DNA of 64,000 nucleotides, taken from contig NZ_AZQN01000003.1 in NCBI RefSeq assembly GCF_000566685.1, positions 124,001-188,000 of the forward strand. Reading direction: 5' to 3'. The DNA comes from Dyadobacter tibetensis Y620-1. GTDB taxonomy: Bacteria > Bacteroidota > Bacteroidia > Cytophagales > Spirosomataceae. Under the pieces are notes generated by a model. It did not search any database. It saw only the letters and a list, made by a program, of their open reading frames with translations, and was not told the origin of the DNA. The position numbers and the translations under genes are program-made. Shown piece by piece: positions 52,088 to 60,285 of the stretch (positions are counted from its first letter, which is position 1; each line of letters begins with the position of its first letter).

Positions 52088-54583
52088 CTACCCCGCCGCC
52101 AATTCCAACTGATTACTAACCAACTCAAAATACTTCCCATGCAAGGCCACCAGTTCACTATGTGTTCCTCTTTCAACGATGACTCCTGTTTCCAGTACTA
52201 CAATCTGATCGGCATGTTTAACGGTACTCAACCGATGAGCTACCACTACCACCGTGCGCCCCTTGAAAAACGAAGCCAGATTTTGTAGGATCACGGCCTC
52301 ATTATTGGCATCCAGCGCATTAGTCGCTTCGTCGAAGAGCAGGAGTTGGGGGTTTTTATAAACGGCTCTTGCTATCAAAATCCGTTGTTTTTGTCCTTGA
52401 CTAATACCATTCCCTTCCGCCCCGATTTTGGTATGGTAACCTAACGGCAGTGACTCTATAAACGTATGAATATTGGCTGTATGTGCGGCTTGAAACAACC
52501 TTTCCTGGTCTATGACTTCGTCATGAATGGCAATATTCCGGGCTATGGTATCCGAAAATAGGAACCCCTCTTGCATCACAACGCCACATTGCTGTCGCCA
52601 TGCTCGGTGGGAAATGGATTTTATGGGGCTGCGGTGAGCGCTAGAACGCACAGTAGCCCAGTTCGGCCCCAGCCCTTCCGATGCGACGGTTCGACCATCG
52701 TGTAGAGGGGGATTTTCATTGGAGTTGTTTAGAAATAAACTGCCTTTATTAGGTTCGTAGAACCTTAATAATAGTTTCAAGAGTGTTGTTTTTCCACTGC
52801 CGCTGGTCCCCACAATAGCGGTTGTTTTGCCATGAAATATCGAAAGATTTACGTCCTGCAAGACCGGTTCGTTTCCTGCACCGGGGTAGGTGTAGCTTAG
52901 GTTTTCGATTTGGATATCCTTGGTTTGATCCCATTCCGTGCGGGTTTTGATATGTGCGGGTTCTTCGTCTTCGAGACTATGTACCTCATTGAGTCTTTCC
53001 AAACTAATTTGTGCATCCTGCCATGACTGCATAAAACCAATCATTTGTTCGATGGGTGCGTTGAACTGTCCTAGTATATACGTTACTGACATCATACCGC
53101 CTAAGGTCAGTTGTCCATCGATAACCGCCTTAGCGGCCAGAAAGGTTATGAAAATATTCTTACCATTGTTAATCAGTAAAGCACCTGTTTGCTGTATTTG
53201 AGAAAGAGACAGACTTTTGACACTCCATTTGAAAAGTCTGGCTTGCGTTCTTTCCCATTCCCAACGTTTGGGCGTTTCTGCACCTGCCAGTTTGATATCC
53301 TGCATGCCCTGTATGAGCTGTACGATCTGGCTTTGGTTTCTGGACGAAATATCAAAACGCTTGGTATCTAGTTTGCGCCTTTGTTTTAAAAATAGCACCA
53401 CCCATAAGGCATATACGAAAGAAGCGCCGATGGCCACAGTAAATATGGAAAGATCGTACCAGGCAAGCAGGAAGCCATAGACGACGAGGTTGACCAGTGA
53501 AAACAGTACGCTCAAAGTTTGACCCGTCAAAAACGACTCGATGCGGTGATGGTCGCCGATGCGCTGCATGATGTCGCCAAACTGTTTGACATCGAAAAAC
53601 GATACGGGTAGCCGCATGAGCTTGGCTAAAAACTCAGAAAGGATGGTCAGGTTTAATCGTACGCTGATATGTAGTAAAATCCAACTGCGAAGAAAGCCAA
53701 CGGCCGAGGTACTGATTAATAGTACCATTTGGGCCACCAATACAATATAGACAAAAGACAGGTTTTGGGTGCCTATCCCCACATCCACCACCGACTGGGT
53801 GAGAAAGGGAAATAACAAAGACAGACCACTGCCCACCAACATGCCTAGCCCCAGCTGGATTACCAACTTTTTGTATTGCCATAGGTAGCCCATCAGCTGT
53901 CCCAGTTGCAATCCCTTCACTGGCTCACCCTCTTCCTGATAGAACTTAGGAGTGGGCTCCAACAATAGGGCGACACCCTCTTTGGCATTTTTGGACTGGG
54001 TACTCAGCCATTTCTTTTCAAACTCCGCTCGGGTATAAGTGATAAGGCCTGTCGCTGGATCAGCAATACGGAAAATCTCCCCCTGCGGCGCAGGATTAAC
54101 CCCACCGTGTGTCGGGCCGTCACCCTGCGCGGAACCCGTACCCTGAGCGGAGTCGAAGGGTGCAACCCTATCCACCCTGTCACCCTGAGCGGAACCCGTA
54201 CCCTGAGCGGAGTCGAAGGGTAGGTCAACAGCAGGTTTCCTTCCTCCCCAAATATTCGCAAGAAGACCTTTGCCTAGGGCATACGGCCTATTGCTTACGG
54301 CATACAAAACTACAAAATGATTTTGTCCCCAATGCAGGATGCACGGCAAAGGGGCTTCTTCCAGCAGTTTATCTAAAGTTACCTTTACGCCGACTGTTTT
54401 AAAACCCAGCATCTCAGCCGCTTCCGCAATGCCAAGCATCGAAACCCCCTCCCGACTAATATTGGCTCTTTCTCTTAAAGTTTGCGCCGTATAATGCCGC
54501 CCAAAATGCTTCGCCACCATGCGAAGGCAAGTGGGGCCGCAATCCATTTGATCGAGTTGGTGGTAGTGGGGGAAAGGCTTCAT
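52088..54583 (-). CDS. Peptidase-containing ABC exporter (C39 domain, PCAT type)
   Basis: 831 residues that cut double-glycine leaders and export the peptide. C39 domain: QMDCGPTCLRM (C15), WGQNHFVVLY (H89), IADPATGL (D175). Membrane domain about residues 225-530 with six helices. ATPase: Walker A VGTSGSGKTTLL, Q-loop VMQEGFLFSDTI, signature ISQGQKQRILIARA, Walker B LLLFDEATNALD. Odd: about 65 extra residues between H89 and D175, partly coded by a duplicated GC-rich repeat (FDSAQGTGSAQGD twice), and about 30 extra residues between Walker A and the Q-loop (NPPLHDGRTVASEGLG ...). Both keep the frame. Catalytic residues are intact, but activity needs proof. Confidence 0.9.
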   Translation of the reverse strand: MKPFPHYHQLDQMDCGPTCLRMVAKHFGRHYTAQTLRERANISREGVSMLGIAEAAEMLGFKTVGVKVTLDKLLEEAPLPCILHWGQNHFVVLYAVSNRPYALGKGLLANIWGGRKPAVDLPFDSAQGTGSAQGDRVDRVAPFDSAQGTGSAQGDGPTHGGVNPAPQGEIFRIADPATGLITYTRAEFEKKWLSTQSKNAKEGVALLLEPTPKFYQEEGEPVKGLQLGQLMGYLWQYKKLVIQLGLGMLVGSGLSLLFPFLTQSVVDVGIGTQNLSFVYIVLVAQMVLLISTSAVGFLRSWILLHISVRLNLTILSEFLAKLMRLPVSFFDVKQFGDIMQRIGDHHRIESFLTGQTLSVLFSLVNLVVYGFLLAWYDLSIFTVAIGASFVYALWVVLFLKQRRKLDTKRFDISSRNQSQIVQLIQGMQDIKLAGAETPKRWEWERTQARLFKWSVKSLSLSQIQQTGALLINNGKNIFITFLAAKAVIDGQLTLGGMMSVTYILGQFNAPIEQMIGFMQSWQDAQISLERLNEVHSLEDEEPAHIKTRTEWDQTKDIQIENLSYTYPGAGNEPVLQDVNLSIFHGKTTAIVGTSGSGKTTLLKLLLRFYEPNKGSLFLNNSNENPPLHDGRTVASEGLGPNWATVRSSAHRSPIKSISHRAWRQQCGVVMQEGFLFSDTIARNIAIHDEVIDQERLFQAAHTANIHTFIESLPLGYHTKIGAEGNGISQGQKQRILIARAVYKNPQLLLFDEATNALDANNEAVILQNLASFFKGRTVVVVAHRLSTVKHADQIVVLETGVIVERGTHSELVALHGKYFELVSNQLELAAG
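54115..54222. repeat. Two copies of a GC-rich repeat inside the exporter gene
   Basis: Two copies of about 43 bp containing GGAACCCGTACCCTGAGCGG and AGTCGAAGGGT, at about 54118-54162 and 54178-54222. The CCCTGAGCGGAGTCGAAGGG unit is a palindromic short repeat seen dispersed in many genomes of this phylum. Here it is translated in frame within the C39 domain. Confidence 0.85.
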
Positions 54584-54635
54584 ACGTGCATAAAATTAAA
54601 ATTACCCTGTCAGTTAAAAAAATCAACTAAGTATC

Positions 54636-54735
54636 CAAAATACATTGCCACCATACGAAGGCAGGTTGGGCCCACCGGGCAGGCGATCCTGGCCATTTGA
54701 TCGAGTTGGCGGTAGTGGGGGAAAGGTTTTGGTGT
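54636..54735 (-). pseudogene. 5' remnant of a second C39 exporter gene
   Basis: Matches the first 28 codons of the exporter (KPFPHYRQLDQM ... GPTCLRMVA) but the start codon is gone, and the active-site segment DC is replaced by ARIACPV. The frame ends at a stop soon after FGY. It lies just upstream of the intact exporter start, in the same direction. Confidence 0.82.
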
Positions 54736-54746
54736 TTCTTATAAAA

Positions 54747-55619
54747 TTAAACCAGCCAAGGAAGTTTATGATTAAATTTTTTTAACATTACTTCATTTCC
54801 ATTAATGAAAAAATCTGGGTAAAGTGGTTTATCATTCTTCAATCGATAATTAACTGTAAACTTTTTAGTTGATCTAAAACTGGGCGAATTTTTCTTTAAA
54901 TGATGGAAGAAGTATCTATCTGCTTTAAGGGGGTGATACCAATATTGTGTTGATTTTAGTAATTCGTTTCTTTTTATTAGGTAGCAATTAGTGTCTATCA
55001 GTTTGTTTTGATTTGAAATTGGTTTATAATCACCAATACTTTCACAATTGTCCCCTATAACGAAGTCACCATCCTCAGTAAAAATATTTCTCATTGAATA
55101 TGACCAATCCAAATTGAATTTGGTAATTAATTCGATTAGTGTTTCTAAATGATTTGCCTCATACCAATTATCTTCATCTAAGAATCCAATATATTCAGAA
55201 TTGATTAAATATGGCATTGATGCATATATTCTGTGACCATTCATTCCATTTTTACCAGTATTGTAAGGGAGAATAATAACCTTCACATTAGGCGCATTTA
55301 GTTGGTTAATAGTTTTTTGGACATTATTCCAATTATGCTCACCGTCCACAACAATTAGGTGTAAAATGTCTTTATAATTCTGATTTTGGATACTTTCAAC
55401 CGCTTTTTTTAGATGTTTACTTCCAGTGGTGGGGGTAATGATTGTTACAGTTGGGATACCATGTTGGTTTTCTATAATCTCACTTACTTTACTTAATACC
55501 TTTTTTCGGTCCAATTCGATAGGATTTCTAACTCTTTTACTACTACTAATTTTGCCTAATCTCATCAGAAAATTGTTAATATTCGTTAGAACAAAATATT
55601 TGATTGAATAGAAGTTCAT
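54747..55619 (-). CDS. GT2-like glycosyltransferase 1
   Basis: 290 residues with a GT-A fold: TVTIITPTTGSKHLKKAVES at the nucleotide-binding strand, a long LHLIVVDGEHNW, and the metal motif YIGFLDEDNWYEANHLETL (DxD-like, about residue 150). Starts only 8 nt after the next glycosyltransferase ends, so both are co-transcribed. The target is unknown; given the operon, transfer of sugar to an exported peptide is possible, but cell-surface glycans are an equally valid guess. AT-rich compared with the core genome. Confidence 0.82.
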   Translation of the reverse strand: MNFYSIKYFVLTNINNFLMRLGKISSSKRVRNPIELDRKKVLSKVSEIIENQHGIPTVTIITPTTGSKHLKKAVESIQNQNYKDILHLIVVDGEHNWNNVQKTINQLNAPNVKVIILPYNTGKNGMNGHRIYASMPYLINSEYIGFLDEDNWYEANHLETLIELITKFNLDWSYSMRNIFTEDGDFVIGDNCESIGDYKPISNQNKLIDTNCYLIKRNELLKSTQYWYHPLKADRYFFHHLKKNSPSFRSTKKFTVNYRLKNDKPLYPDFFINGNEVMLKKFNHKLPWLV

Positions 55620-55627
55620 TTTAAATT

Positions 55628-56446
55628 CTATTTATAATTGTTATTCCATAAAATTGGTTTCCATCCTAAATTGTCTATAAGATAATGTAAGACTTCCTCT
55701 CTTTTTTCATAAAATCCACGTTTGGTCCAAGATGCAAACTCATCTCGACCGTAGGCAATTTTTAAATTGCCCGTATTTTCCTCGTTATTTTGACTTAAAA
55801 CAATCGTTTTTACATCTAATTTCAATTTACAAACCGCAGAAAGGTGCATGTCTTCTGACATGTCTAGCGTCAAGGGCGGAACTTGCCAAAATGTTTTGAT
55901 CCACTCGGCCTGGAAAAACCAACCATTACATCCAAAGTCGACAAGGGTATTCTCTTTGCAAAAATGAAACGTAAAGCTAGGTGTTATATCTCCAAAATAG
56001 TGTTTTTCAATTTCATTTCGAGTTCCAAGAAAATAGCAGTTGTTTGGTATCCTTCTTCCTGCACAACTTATGATATAATCTCCTCTTGATGAGGTATGAA
56101 GACATTTTTCAATCCATTTCTTGCCTGGGATTACATCATCATCGACTATCCACACATATTTCGTTTTTACATATTGAGCAAATGAAAATCTGCCGAAATA
56201 TTTCAAGTCAACACTTGACTTAAGGTAACTGATTTCGGGGTAATATTTGAATATTTGACTTATGTTTACATGATTCTCGCACTGAATCACCCAAATTACA
56301 CTTGGCTTAACTGTTTGGCTAAATAATGAATCCAGTTGTTCCAGCAGATTGTTTCTTTTCCAAATAGTAAGAATGACTGTCAGATTAGAGGAGCTATTTA
56401 GCGGGAGTGTTTCGAATTCGGGTTTCAACATTTTTATTATTGACAT
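55628..56446 (-). CDS. GT-A fold glycosyltransferase 2
   Basis: 272 residues. NLTVILTIWKRNNLLEQLDS and VWIVDDDVIPGKKWIEKCL (DDD metal site about residue 102) define a GT-A enzyme related to GT2/exostosin-like transferases; LDMSEDMHLSAVCKL carries the ED pair typical of the acceptor side. Forms a pair with the following transferase. AT-rich. Confidence 0.8.
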   Translation of the reverse strand: MSIIKMLKPEFETLPLNSSSNLTVILTIWKRNNLLEQLDSLFSQTVKPSVIWVIQCENHVNISQIFKYYPEISYLKSSVDLKYFGRFSFAQYVKTKYVWIVDDDVIPGKKWIEKCLHTSSRGDYIISCAGRRIPNNCYFLGTRNEIEKHYFGDITPSFTFHFCKENTLVDFGCNGWFFQAEWIKTFWQVPPLTLDMSEDMHLSAVCKLKLDVKTIVLSQNNEENTGNLKIAYGRDEFASWTKRGFYEKREEVLHYLIDNLGWKPILWNNNYK

Positions 56447-56546
56447 TTACATGCTATTTGAAAATGGTTCAATTTTTAAATACGGTATGTAACTAATATT
56501 ACAAGAAGCCATTATTGAGACTTATACATCTATAATTAATTCTAAA

Positions 56547-57782
56547 TCATTTTATTAAATTGGTAACATTTGATACCATATCAGATCCTTCTGCTCGGTA
56601 TAAAATGTTCATATTCTTGTCTATTAAAATGGTTGTCGGAAATGCTTCAATATGAAACAGTTGTACCAATGGATCGTCAATTGCTCCAATTTCAAACACA
56701 TGTTGCCAATTCATATTATATTGCTTAATCAACTTTTGAAGCTTTGTGGTGTCCCTACTCCTTTCCCATGCAATGCTTACCATTCCTAAAACCTTTGAAG
56801 CACCAAATTGGCTATGTATTTTCTTTAAGTCGGGAATAGCCTGAATGCAGGGAGCGCACCAACTTCCCCAGAAATCAATTAGCATATAATCATGATCAAA
56901 AAAACTGGAATCTTCGATTTTGCTTTTCAATAGATGGGTGATTTCTTGCGGTAATCGATTATGATGTCGAATACCGGAGGTGTAGGGCTCTTTTTCAATG
57001 TTCAGAAGTAGGCTATCACCAAAAAAAGATACATGCTTAATCGTAACTGAACGCTCACCAAGCCGGAACGGATCTCCAATTTTAGGTTCAGGGGTAACGG
57101 CTAATTTAGTTTCCTCATCATTGTCAGTAATTTTAAAATGGGTATTTGAGTAATTGGCGTCAACCTCACCTGATTTGGAAAAACTGAGGTTATAATTTTT
57201 ACCATCAATTTCTATATTAGCATGTTTGGTATTTGTGACTTCAAAATATACTTCTAAAAACTCTTCAGTTGATATTGCCGAAAGAAAATGTGGTTCATAA
57301 GGAAGAATTTTAACTGGAACCTTTCGGCGGAAAATAGCTTTGTGAAAATACTCATAGTCTAGCATAATATTTTCAACAGCATCAACTGCCTTTTTTCTGG
57401 CACTTTTTACAATAGGGAAAACGAATTTTTCATCGTCTGAAAAATCATTATCACGATTTAAATCTGCAATGATATATTTCTCGTTTTTTAATAGACCGCT
57501 CAGGACATTTAACTTTGAATGCTTTGGGACCCTATCTGCAATTGAGTCATTTTGAAAAGATAGCTGATAGATCGAGTAGTGATCCCATTGCGTAGGAATC
57601 CCTTTAAATGCGTCTAAATCTTGTATTTTTGTGCCTTTTATTATCCTAGTAGGATCGGTCTTATGAGGAGTTGTATTGGTGAGAACAAGGATGCTGTCTG
57701 CTGATACTATATCTGCAATGACCAGTCCCGAATTAAAAGAAAATATCAGGAATATTATCAATAGGTGACTTTTCATAATCAA
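56547..57782 (-). CDS. TlpA-type thioredoxin-domain protein 2
   Basis: 411 residues with a signal sequence (HLLIIFLIFSFNSGLVIAD). The first about 280 residues are a beta-rich region of unknown family; the thioredoxin domain has LIDFWGSWCAPCIQAIPDL (CxxC near residue 308) and the cis-Pro in HIEAFPTTILIDKN. It should work on thiols in the periplasm. It sits 11 nt after the gene behind precursor 4 and before the two glycosyltransferases. Confidence 0.82.
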   Translation of the reverse strand: MIMKSHLLIIFLIFSFNSGLVIADIVSADSILVLTNTTPHKTDPTRIIKGTKIQDLDAFKGIPTQWDHYSIYQLSFQNDSIADRVPKHSKLNVLSGLLKNEKYIIADLNRDNDFSDDEKFVFPIVKSARKKAVDAVENIMLDYEYFHKAIFRRKVPVKILPYEPHFLSAISTEEFLEVYFEVTNTKHANIEIDGKNYNLSFSKSGEVDANYSNTHFKITDNDEETKLAVTPEPKIGDPFRLGERSVTIKHVSFFGDSLLLNIEKEPYTSGIRHHNRLPQEITHLLKSKIEDSSFFDHDYMLIDFWGSWCAPCIQAIPDLKKIHSQFGASKVLGMVSIAWERSRDTTKLQKLIKQYNMNWQHVFEIGAIDDPLVQLFHIEAFPTTILIDKNMNILYRAEGSDMVSNVTNLIK

Positions 57783-57793
57783 AGTAGGAAAAA

Positions 57794-58522
57794 TTATTTA
57801 CAAGTGACACTTTGCATCAATTCTAAATCCCGTAAGTATTCTCCTTTTGCCATGTGTCTTTTTACCAATTCTAGATAAATATGCTCCAAGCTACCCGAAA
57901 ATTCATTTTTTGCTTCCTTTAGGTAATTGCCATTTTTTAGTAATGTTTCTCTATAATAGGGTAAAAAATAGTTCAAATTTTTACAGATATTTTTATAACT
58001 ATTACAATACTGAAGTTTTAGAAAGGAGGTGTAAACAAGTTCAATGTTTCTACTCTCACTCATTTTCATTTCATTTAAGAAGAATAGCAGTCTGTTATTA
58101 GAAGTACTCAGATCGTAAAATGCTTCGAGGTTGGAAACACAGATATATTTTACCAACCACTCTGAACAAAATCGACGATAAAGCATAAGGTGAGGTGAAT
58201 CCCTCAGTTGATCAATGATATGTTCATAATTTTTGAGTAAACTATCCCTATTGGCAATAGATCCAGTTTGATTCCTACTTAAGCCTGTCCAAGGTATTCC
58301 CATTTTGGTCAAGAATTTTTTTTCTTCCCTTTGAATTATATTGGTAGCGGCCGTATCGTTTTTGATTGAACTAAATTTATAAGACATAAAAAAGTCTGAC
58401 GCATCAATACGTTCCACTAAAATTGTATCACACTCATATTTAGATGGTTTTAATGTGCTGCCCATGGCCGTGTTTAAAATAAGACATAAAAAATACGGTA
58501 TAAGAATGTGCAGAGTATTCAT
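57794..58522 (-). CDS. Unknown secreted helical protein following precursor 4
   Basis: 242 residues with a signal peptide (ILIPYFLCLILNTAMGS). The mature protein is mostly alpha-helical with several cysteines (HLMLYRRFCSEWLVKYICVS, LQYCNSYKNICKNLNYF). No recognised family. It precedes TlpA 2 closely. Possibly an immunity or accessory protein (inference from position). Confidence 0.65.
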   Translation of the reverse strand: MNTLHILIPYFLCLILNTAMGSTLKPSKYECDTILVERIDASDFFMSYKFSSIKNDTAATNIIQREEKKFLTKMGIPWTGLSRNQTGSIANRDSLLKNYEHIIDQLRDSPHLMLYRRFCSEWLVKYICVSNLEAFYDLSTSNNRLLFFLNEMKMSESRNIELVYTSFLKLQYCNSYKNICKNLNYFLPYYRETLLKNGNYLKEAKNEFSGSLEHIYLELVKRHMAKGEYLRDLELMQSVTCK

Positions 58523-58542
58523 ATATATTATAAGTTAGTATG

Positions 58543-58581
58543 ATCTATCACCAGATTATTTGAATTAATCTGGTGATAGAT
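58543..58581 (-). terminator. Hairpin directly after precursor 4
   Basis: A 16-bp perfect stem (58543-58558 with 58566-58581) and a 7-nt loop, 26 nt past the precursor stop and 21 nt before the next ATG. Confidence 0.78.
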
Positions 58582-58606
58582 TGAACAATGAAAGTTTATG
58601 GAAATA

Positions 58607-58846
58607 TTATTGGCACGGAACACTTGAACTTTTTGTGTATCCGCTATCTCCATTACTTGTTTCCCAATATGCGGCTCCGGCAGAACCATCACTACAACTG
58701 TTTGAGGAAGAATACCACTCGTATGTTACAGTGCTATTAGGACTACCATCTTTTGTAGTCATACTACAGGAACAATTGCTTCCCCCAACAACATTCTTCA
58801 TTTCCGCTCTTGTCAATACAAAGGCACTAAAACTAGATAAACTCTT
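58607..58846 (-). CDS. Double-glycine precursor peptide 4, start codon lost
   Basis: The leader KSLSSFSAFVLTRAEMKNVV plus GG matches the others, but the expected ATG is AAG (58844-58846). ATT lies one codon upstream, an in-frame TAG four codons upstream, and a TTG inside the leader (58816) is another possible start. The 57-residue core SNCSCSMTTKDGSPNSTVTY ... SSSVPCQ is Ser/Thr/Gly-rich with four cysteines. It may be silent, use an unusual start, or reflect a sequence error. Confidence 0.7.
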   Translation of the reverse strand, partial: KSLSSFSAFVLTRAEMKNVVGGSNCSCSMTTKDGSPNSTVTYEWYSSSNSCSDGSAGAAYWETSNGDSGYTKSSSVPCQ

Positions 58847-58992
58847 AATTTTTACCTATTCAAGGCAAACTGAACAGTTTATTTAGCTGCATATATTCAT
58901 CAATTTTCCCTCTTGTAAATCTTTGACATATGTCAATTTGATAGTTTATAATAACATTAAGCGTTGGTATTTCCGCTAATGCAAAAGCTCAT

Positions 58993-59652
58993 TCAACGAA
59001 TTTTTACCAAAATTGCTGGAAAGTGATATTCAATATGCTGATCGAGAATAGTTTGATATTTAGTTGCTATATCAAATTGTTGTTGCTGATTTACACTATT
59101 ACCAGGCAATTTTAATAATTGCTTGTCCCATCCAACATCTTCCCTTTTAGAAAAAAAGTAAGCTTTATCAGCCTTTTTAATTAAACCTATTTCTAGTTCG
59201 CCAATCGAATTTTTAGGTTTTACCTCAAATCCGATAAAGAAGTTTCCAGTAATCCTAGTACGAAGTTTGAATTTCTTCCATCCACTTTTTTTATGGGTAG
59301 TTTTAATTCTACTAGTATAAAACTCATGTTCTTTCGGCCTCCCCAACGAATCTTGGAATATTTTTACTTGATAACTTTGAGTCAATCCTTCTTTTTGAAT
59401 TGTATAAAATTGAATTTTTTTTAATTTTATACAATTAGAAGTATTCATAGGAATTACAAACATTACACCCGATTGATTCAGATCATTTCGAATACTTCCA
59501 ACAAGAATTCGGTGTTTTTTAAAAAAAACATATGATTCGATTTTAAAATTGTCGGCACCATACTTATATTTTATTTTAGCAAACACTCTAAAACTATTGA
59601 AAAGAGTAAGGATAGTCATTGTTAAAATTAGAATCGACTGTTTTAATGCCAT
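58993..59652 (-). CDS. Unknown secreted protein following precursor 5
   Basis: 219 residues with a signal peptide (SILILTMTILTLFNSFRVFA). The mature part is beta-rich and basic (YTSRIKTTHKKSGWKKFKLR; ITGNFFIGFEVKPKNSIGEL), a jelly-roll-like pattern. No family recognised. It is the first gene after precursor 5. Confidence 0.65.
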   Translation of the reverse strand: MALKQSILILTMTILTLFNSFRVFAKIKYKYGADNFKIESYVFFKKHRILVGSIRNDLNQSGVMFVIPMNTSNCIKLKKIQFYTIQKEGLTQSYQVKIFQDSLGRPKEHEFYTSRIKTTHKKSGWKKFKLRTRITGNFFIGFEVKPKNSIGELEIGLIKKADKAYFFSKREDVGWDKQLLKLPGNSVNQQQQFDIATKYQTILDQHIEYHFPAILVKIR

Positions 59653-59685
59653 GATTACGTAAATTAGGGTACATCAAAAAAGCAA

Positions 59686-59711
59686 ATTATCCCATTAACA
59701 TTACGGATAAT
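59686..59711 (-). terminator. Weak hairpin after precursor 5
   Basis: Arms ATTATCC and GGATAAT (7 bp) with a 12-nt loop; on the minus strand a TTTGCTTTTTTG tract follows. Confidence 0.5.
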
Positions 59712-59759
59712 ATGAATCTATTCCCCGTAAATTATTTAAAATAAATATGCAAAAAAACA

Positions 59760-59984
59760 TTATGGAATAGGTTCAGATTTACATTTTGAGGGAGATATTT
59801 TCGTCCATACAACCCAAGTTTCTTTTACCTTTTTATTTTTGATTCGTTGACAAGAATCTAAATGATAACAATATCCTTCTGGATCAGTGGTTGTACCTAA
59901 ATCAGTACAAACAACTTTTCCCCCAACAACATTTTTCATTTCCGCCCTTGTCAATGCAAAGGCACTAAAACTAGATAAACTCAT
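59760..59984 (-). CDS. Double-glycine precursor peptide 5 (74 aa)
   Basis: Leader MSLSSFSAFALTRAEMKNVV plus GG, which is the consensus of the set, then a 52-residue basic core KVVCTDLGTTTDPEGYCYHL ... SPSKCKSEPIP with four cysteines. The first precursor behind the regulator, with a complete upstream region (59985-60243). Confidence 0.86.
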   Translation of the reverse strand: MSLSSFSAFALTRAEMKNVVGGKVVCTDLGTTTDPEGYCYHLDSCQRIKNKKVKETWVVWTKISPSKCKSEPIP

Positions 59985-60243
59985 GATTTCTAATAATTTA
60001 AGGTTTAAAAAATATATTTACTGACTTTCGAAAATCCTTAGGGAATGGGTGTGCTCTATATATTTTGGCTTAAAACAGTTAAAATAATGCCTAAGTCCTT
60101 TATATGAATGGCGGCGGGTAAGAATAAAATGGTTTTTTGCATGAGACAACTCATTTGAGTTACAAGTATAATTAAATTATACACAAGAATAGTGCATAAA
60201 ATTGGCGCAATTTGCCTCGATTATTGGTTCAATTATAATTTTT
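59985..60243 (-). repeat. Precursor upstream region, copy B
   Basis: Homologous to copy A (48088-48345). Contains the variant palindrome GACTTTCGAAAATC (60023-60036), the short ORF (60056-60142), AACTCATTTGAGTT (60148-60161) and the perfect palindrome GTATAATTAAATTATAC (60166-60182). Confidence 0.85.
60056..60142 (-). CDS. Conserved short upstream ORF, copy B (28 aa)
   Basis: Reads MQKTILFLPAAIHIKDLGII then LTVLSQNI and TAG. The alignment with copy A continues past this stop to the shared TAA, so this copy is shorter by six codons. Conserved core MQKTILFLPxAxxxKDLGxI is hydrophobic. Function unknown. Confidence 0.55.
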   Translation of the reverse strand: MQKTILFLPAAIHIKDLGIILTVLSQNI

Positions 60244-60285
60244 GACCGAATAATAATTTTTAGGTAACCCATGGCAGATTTTTCC

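Noticed and set aside
54482-54700. Plus-strand 72-aa ORF covering both C39 start copies
   Set aside because: Antisense to the exporter start and its duplicate; the similarity of the two halves is explained by the duplication.
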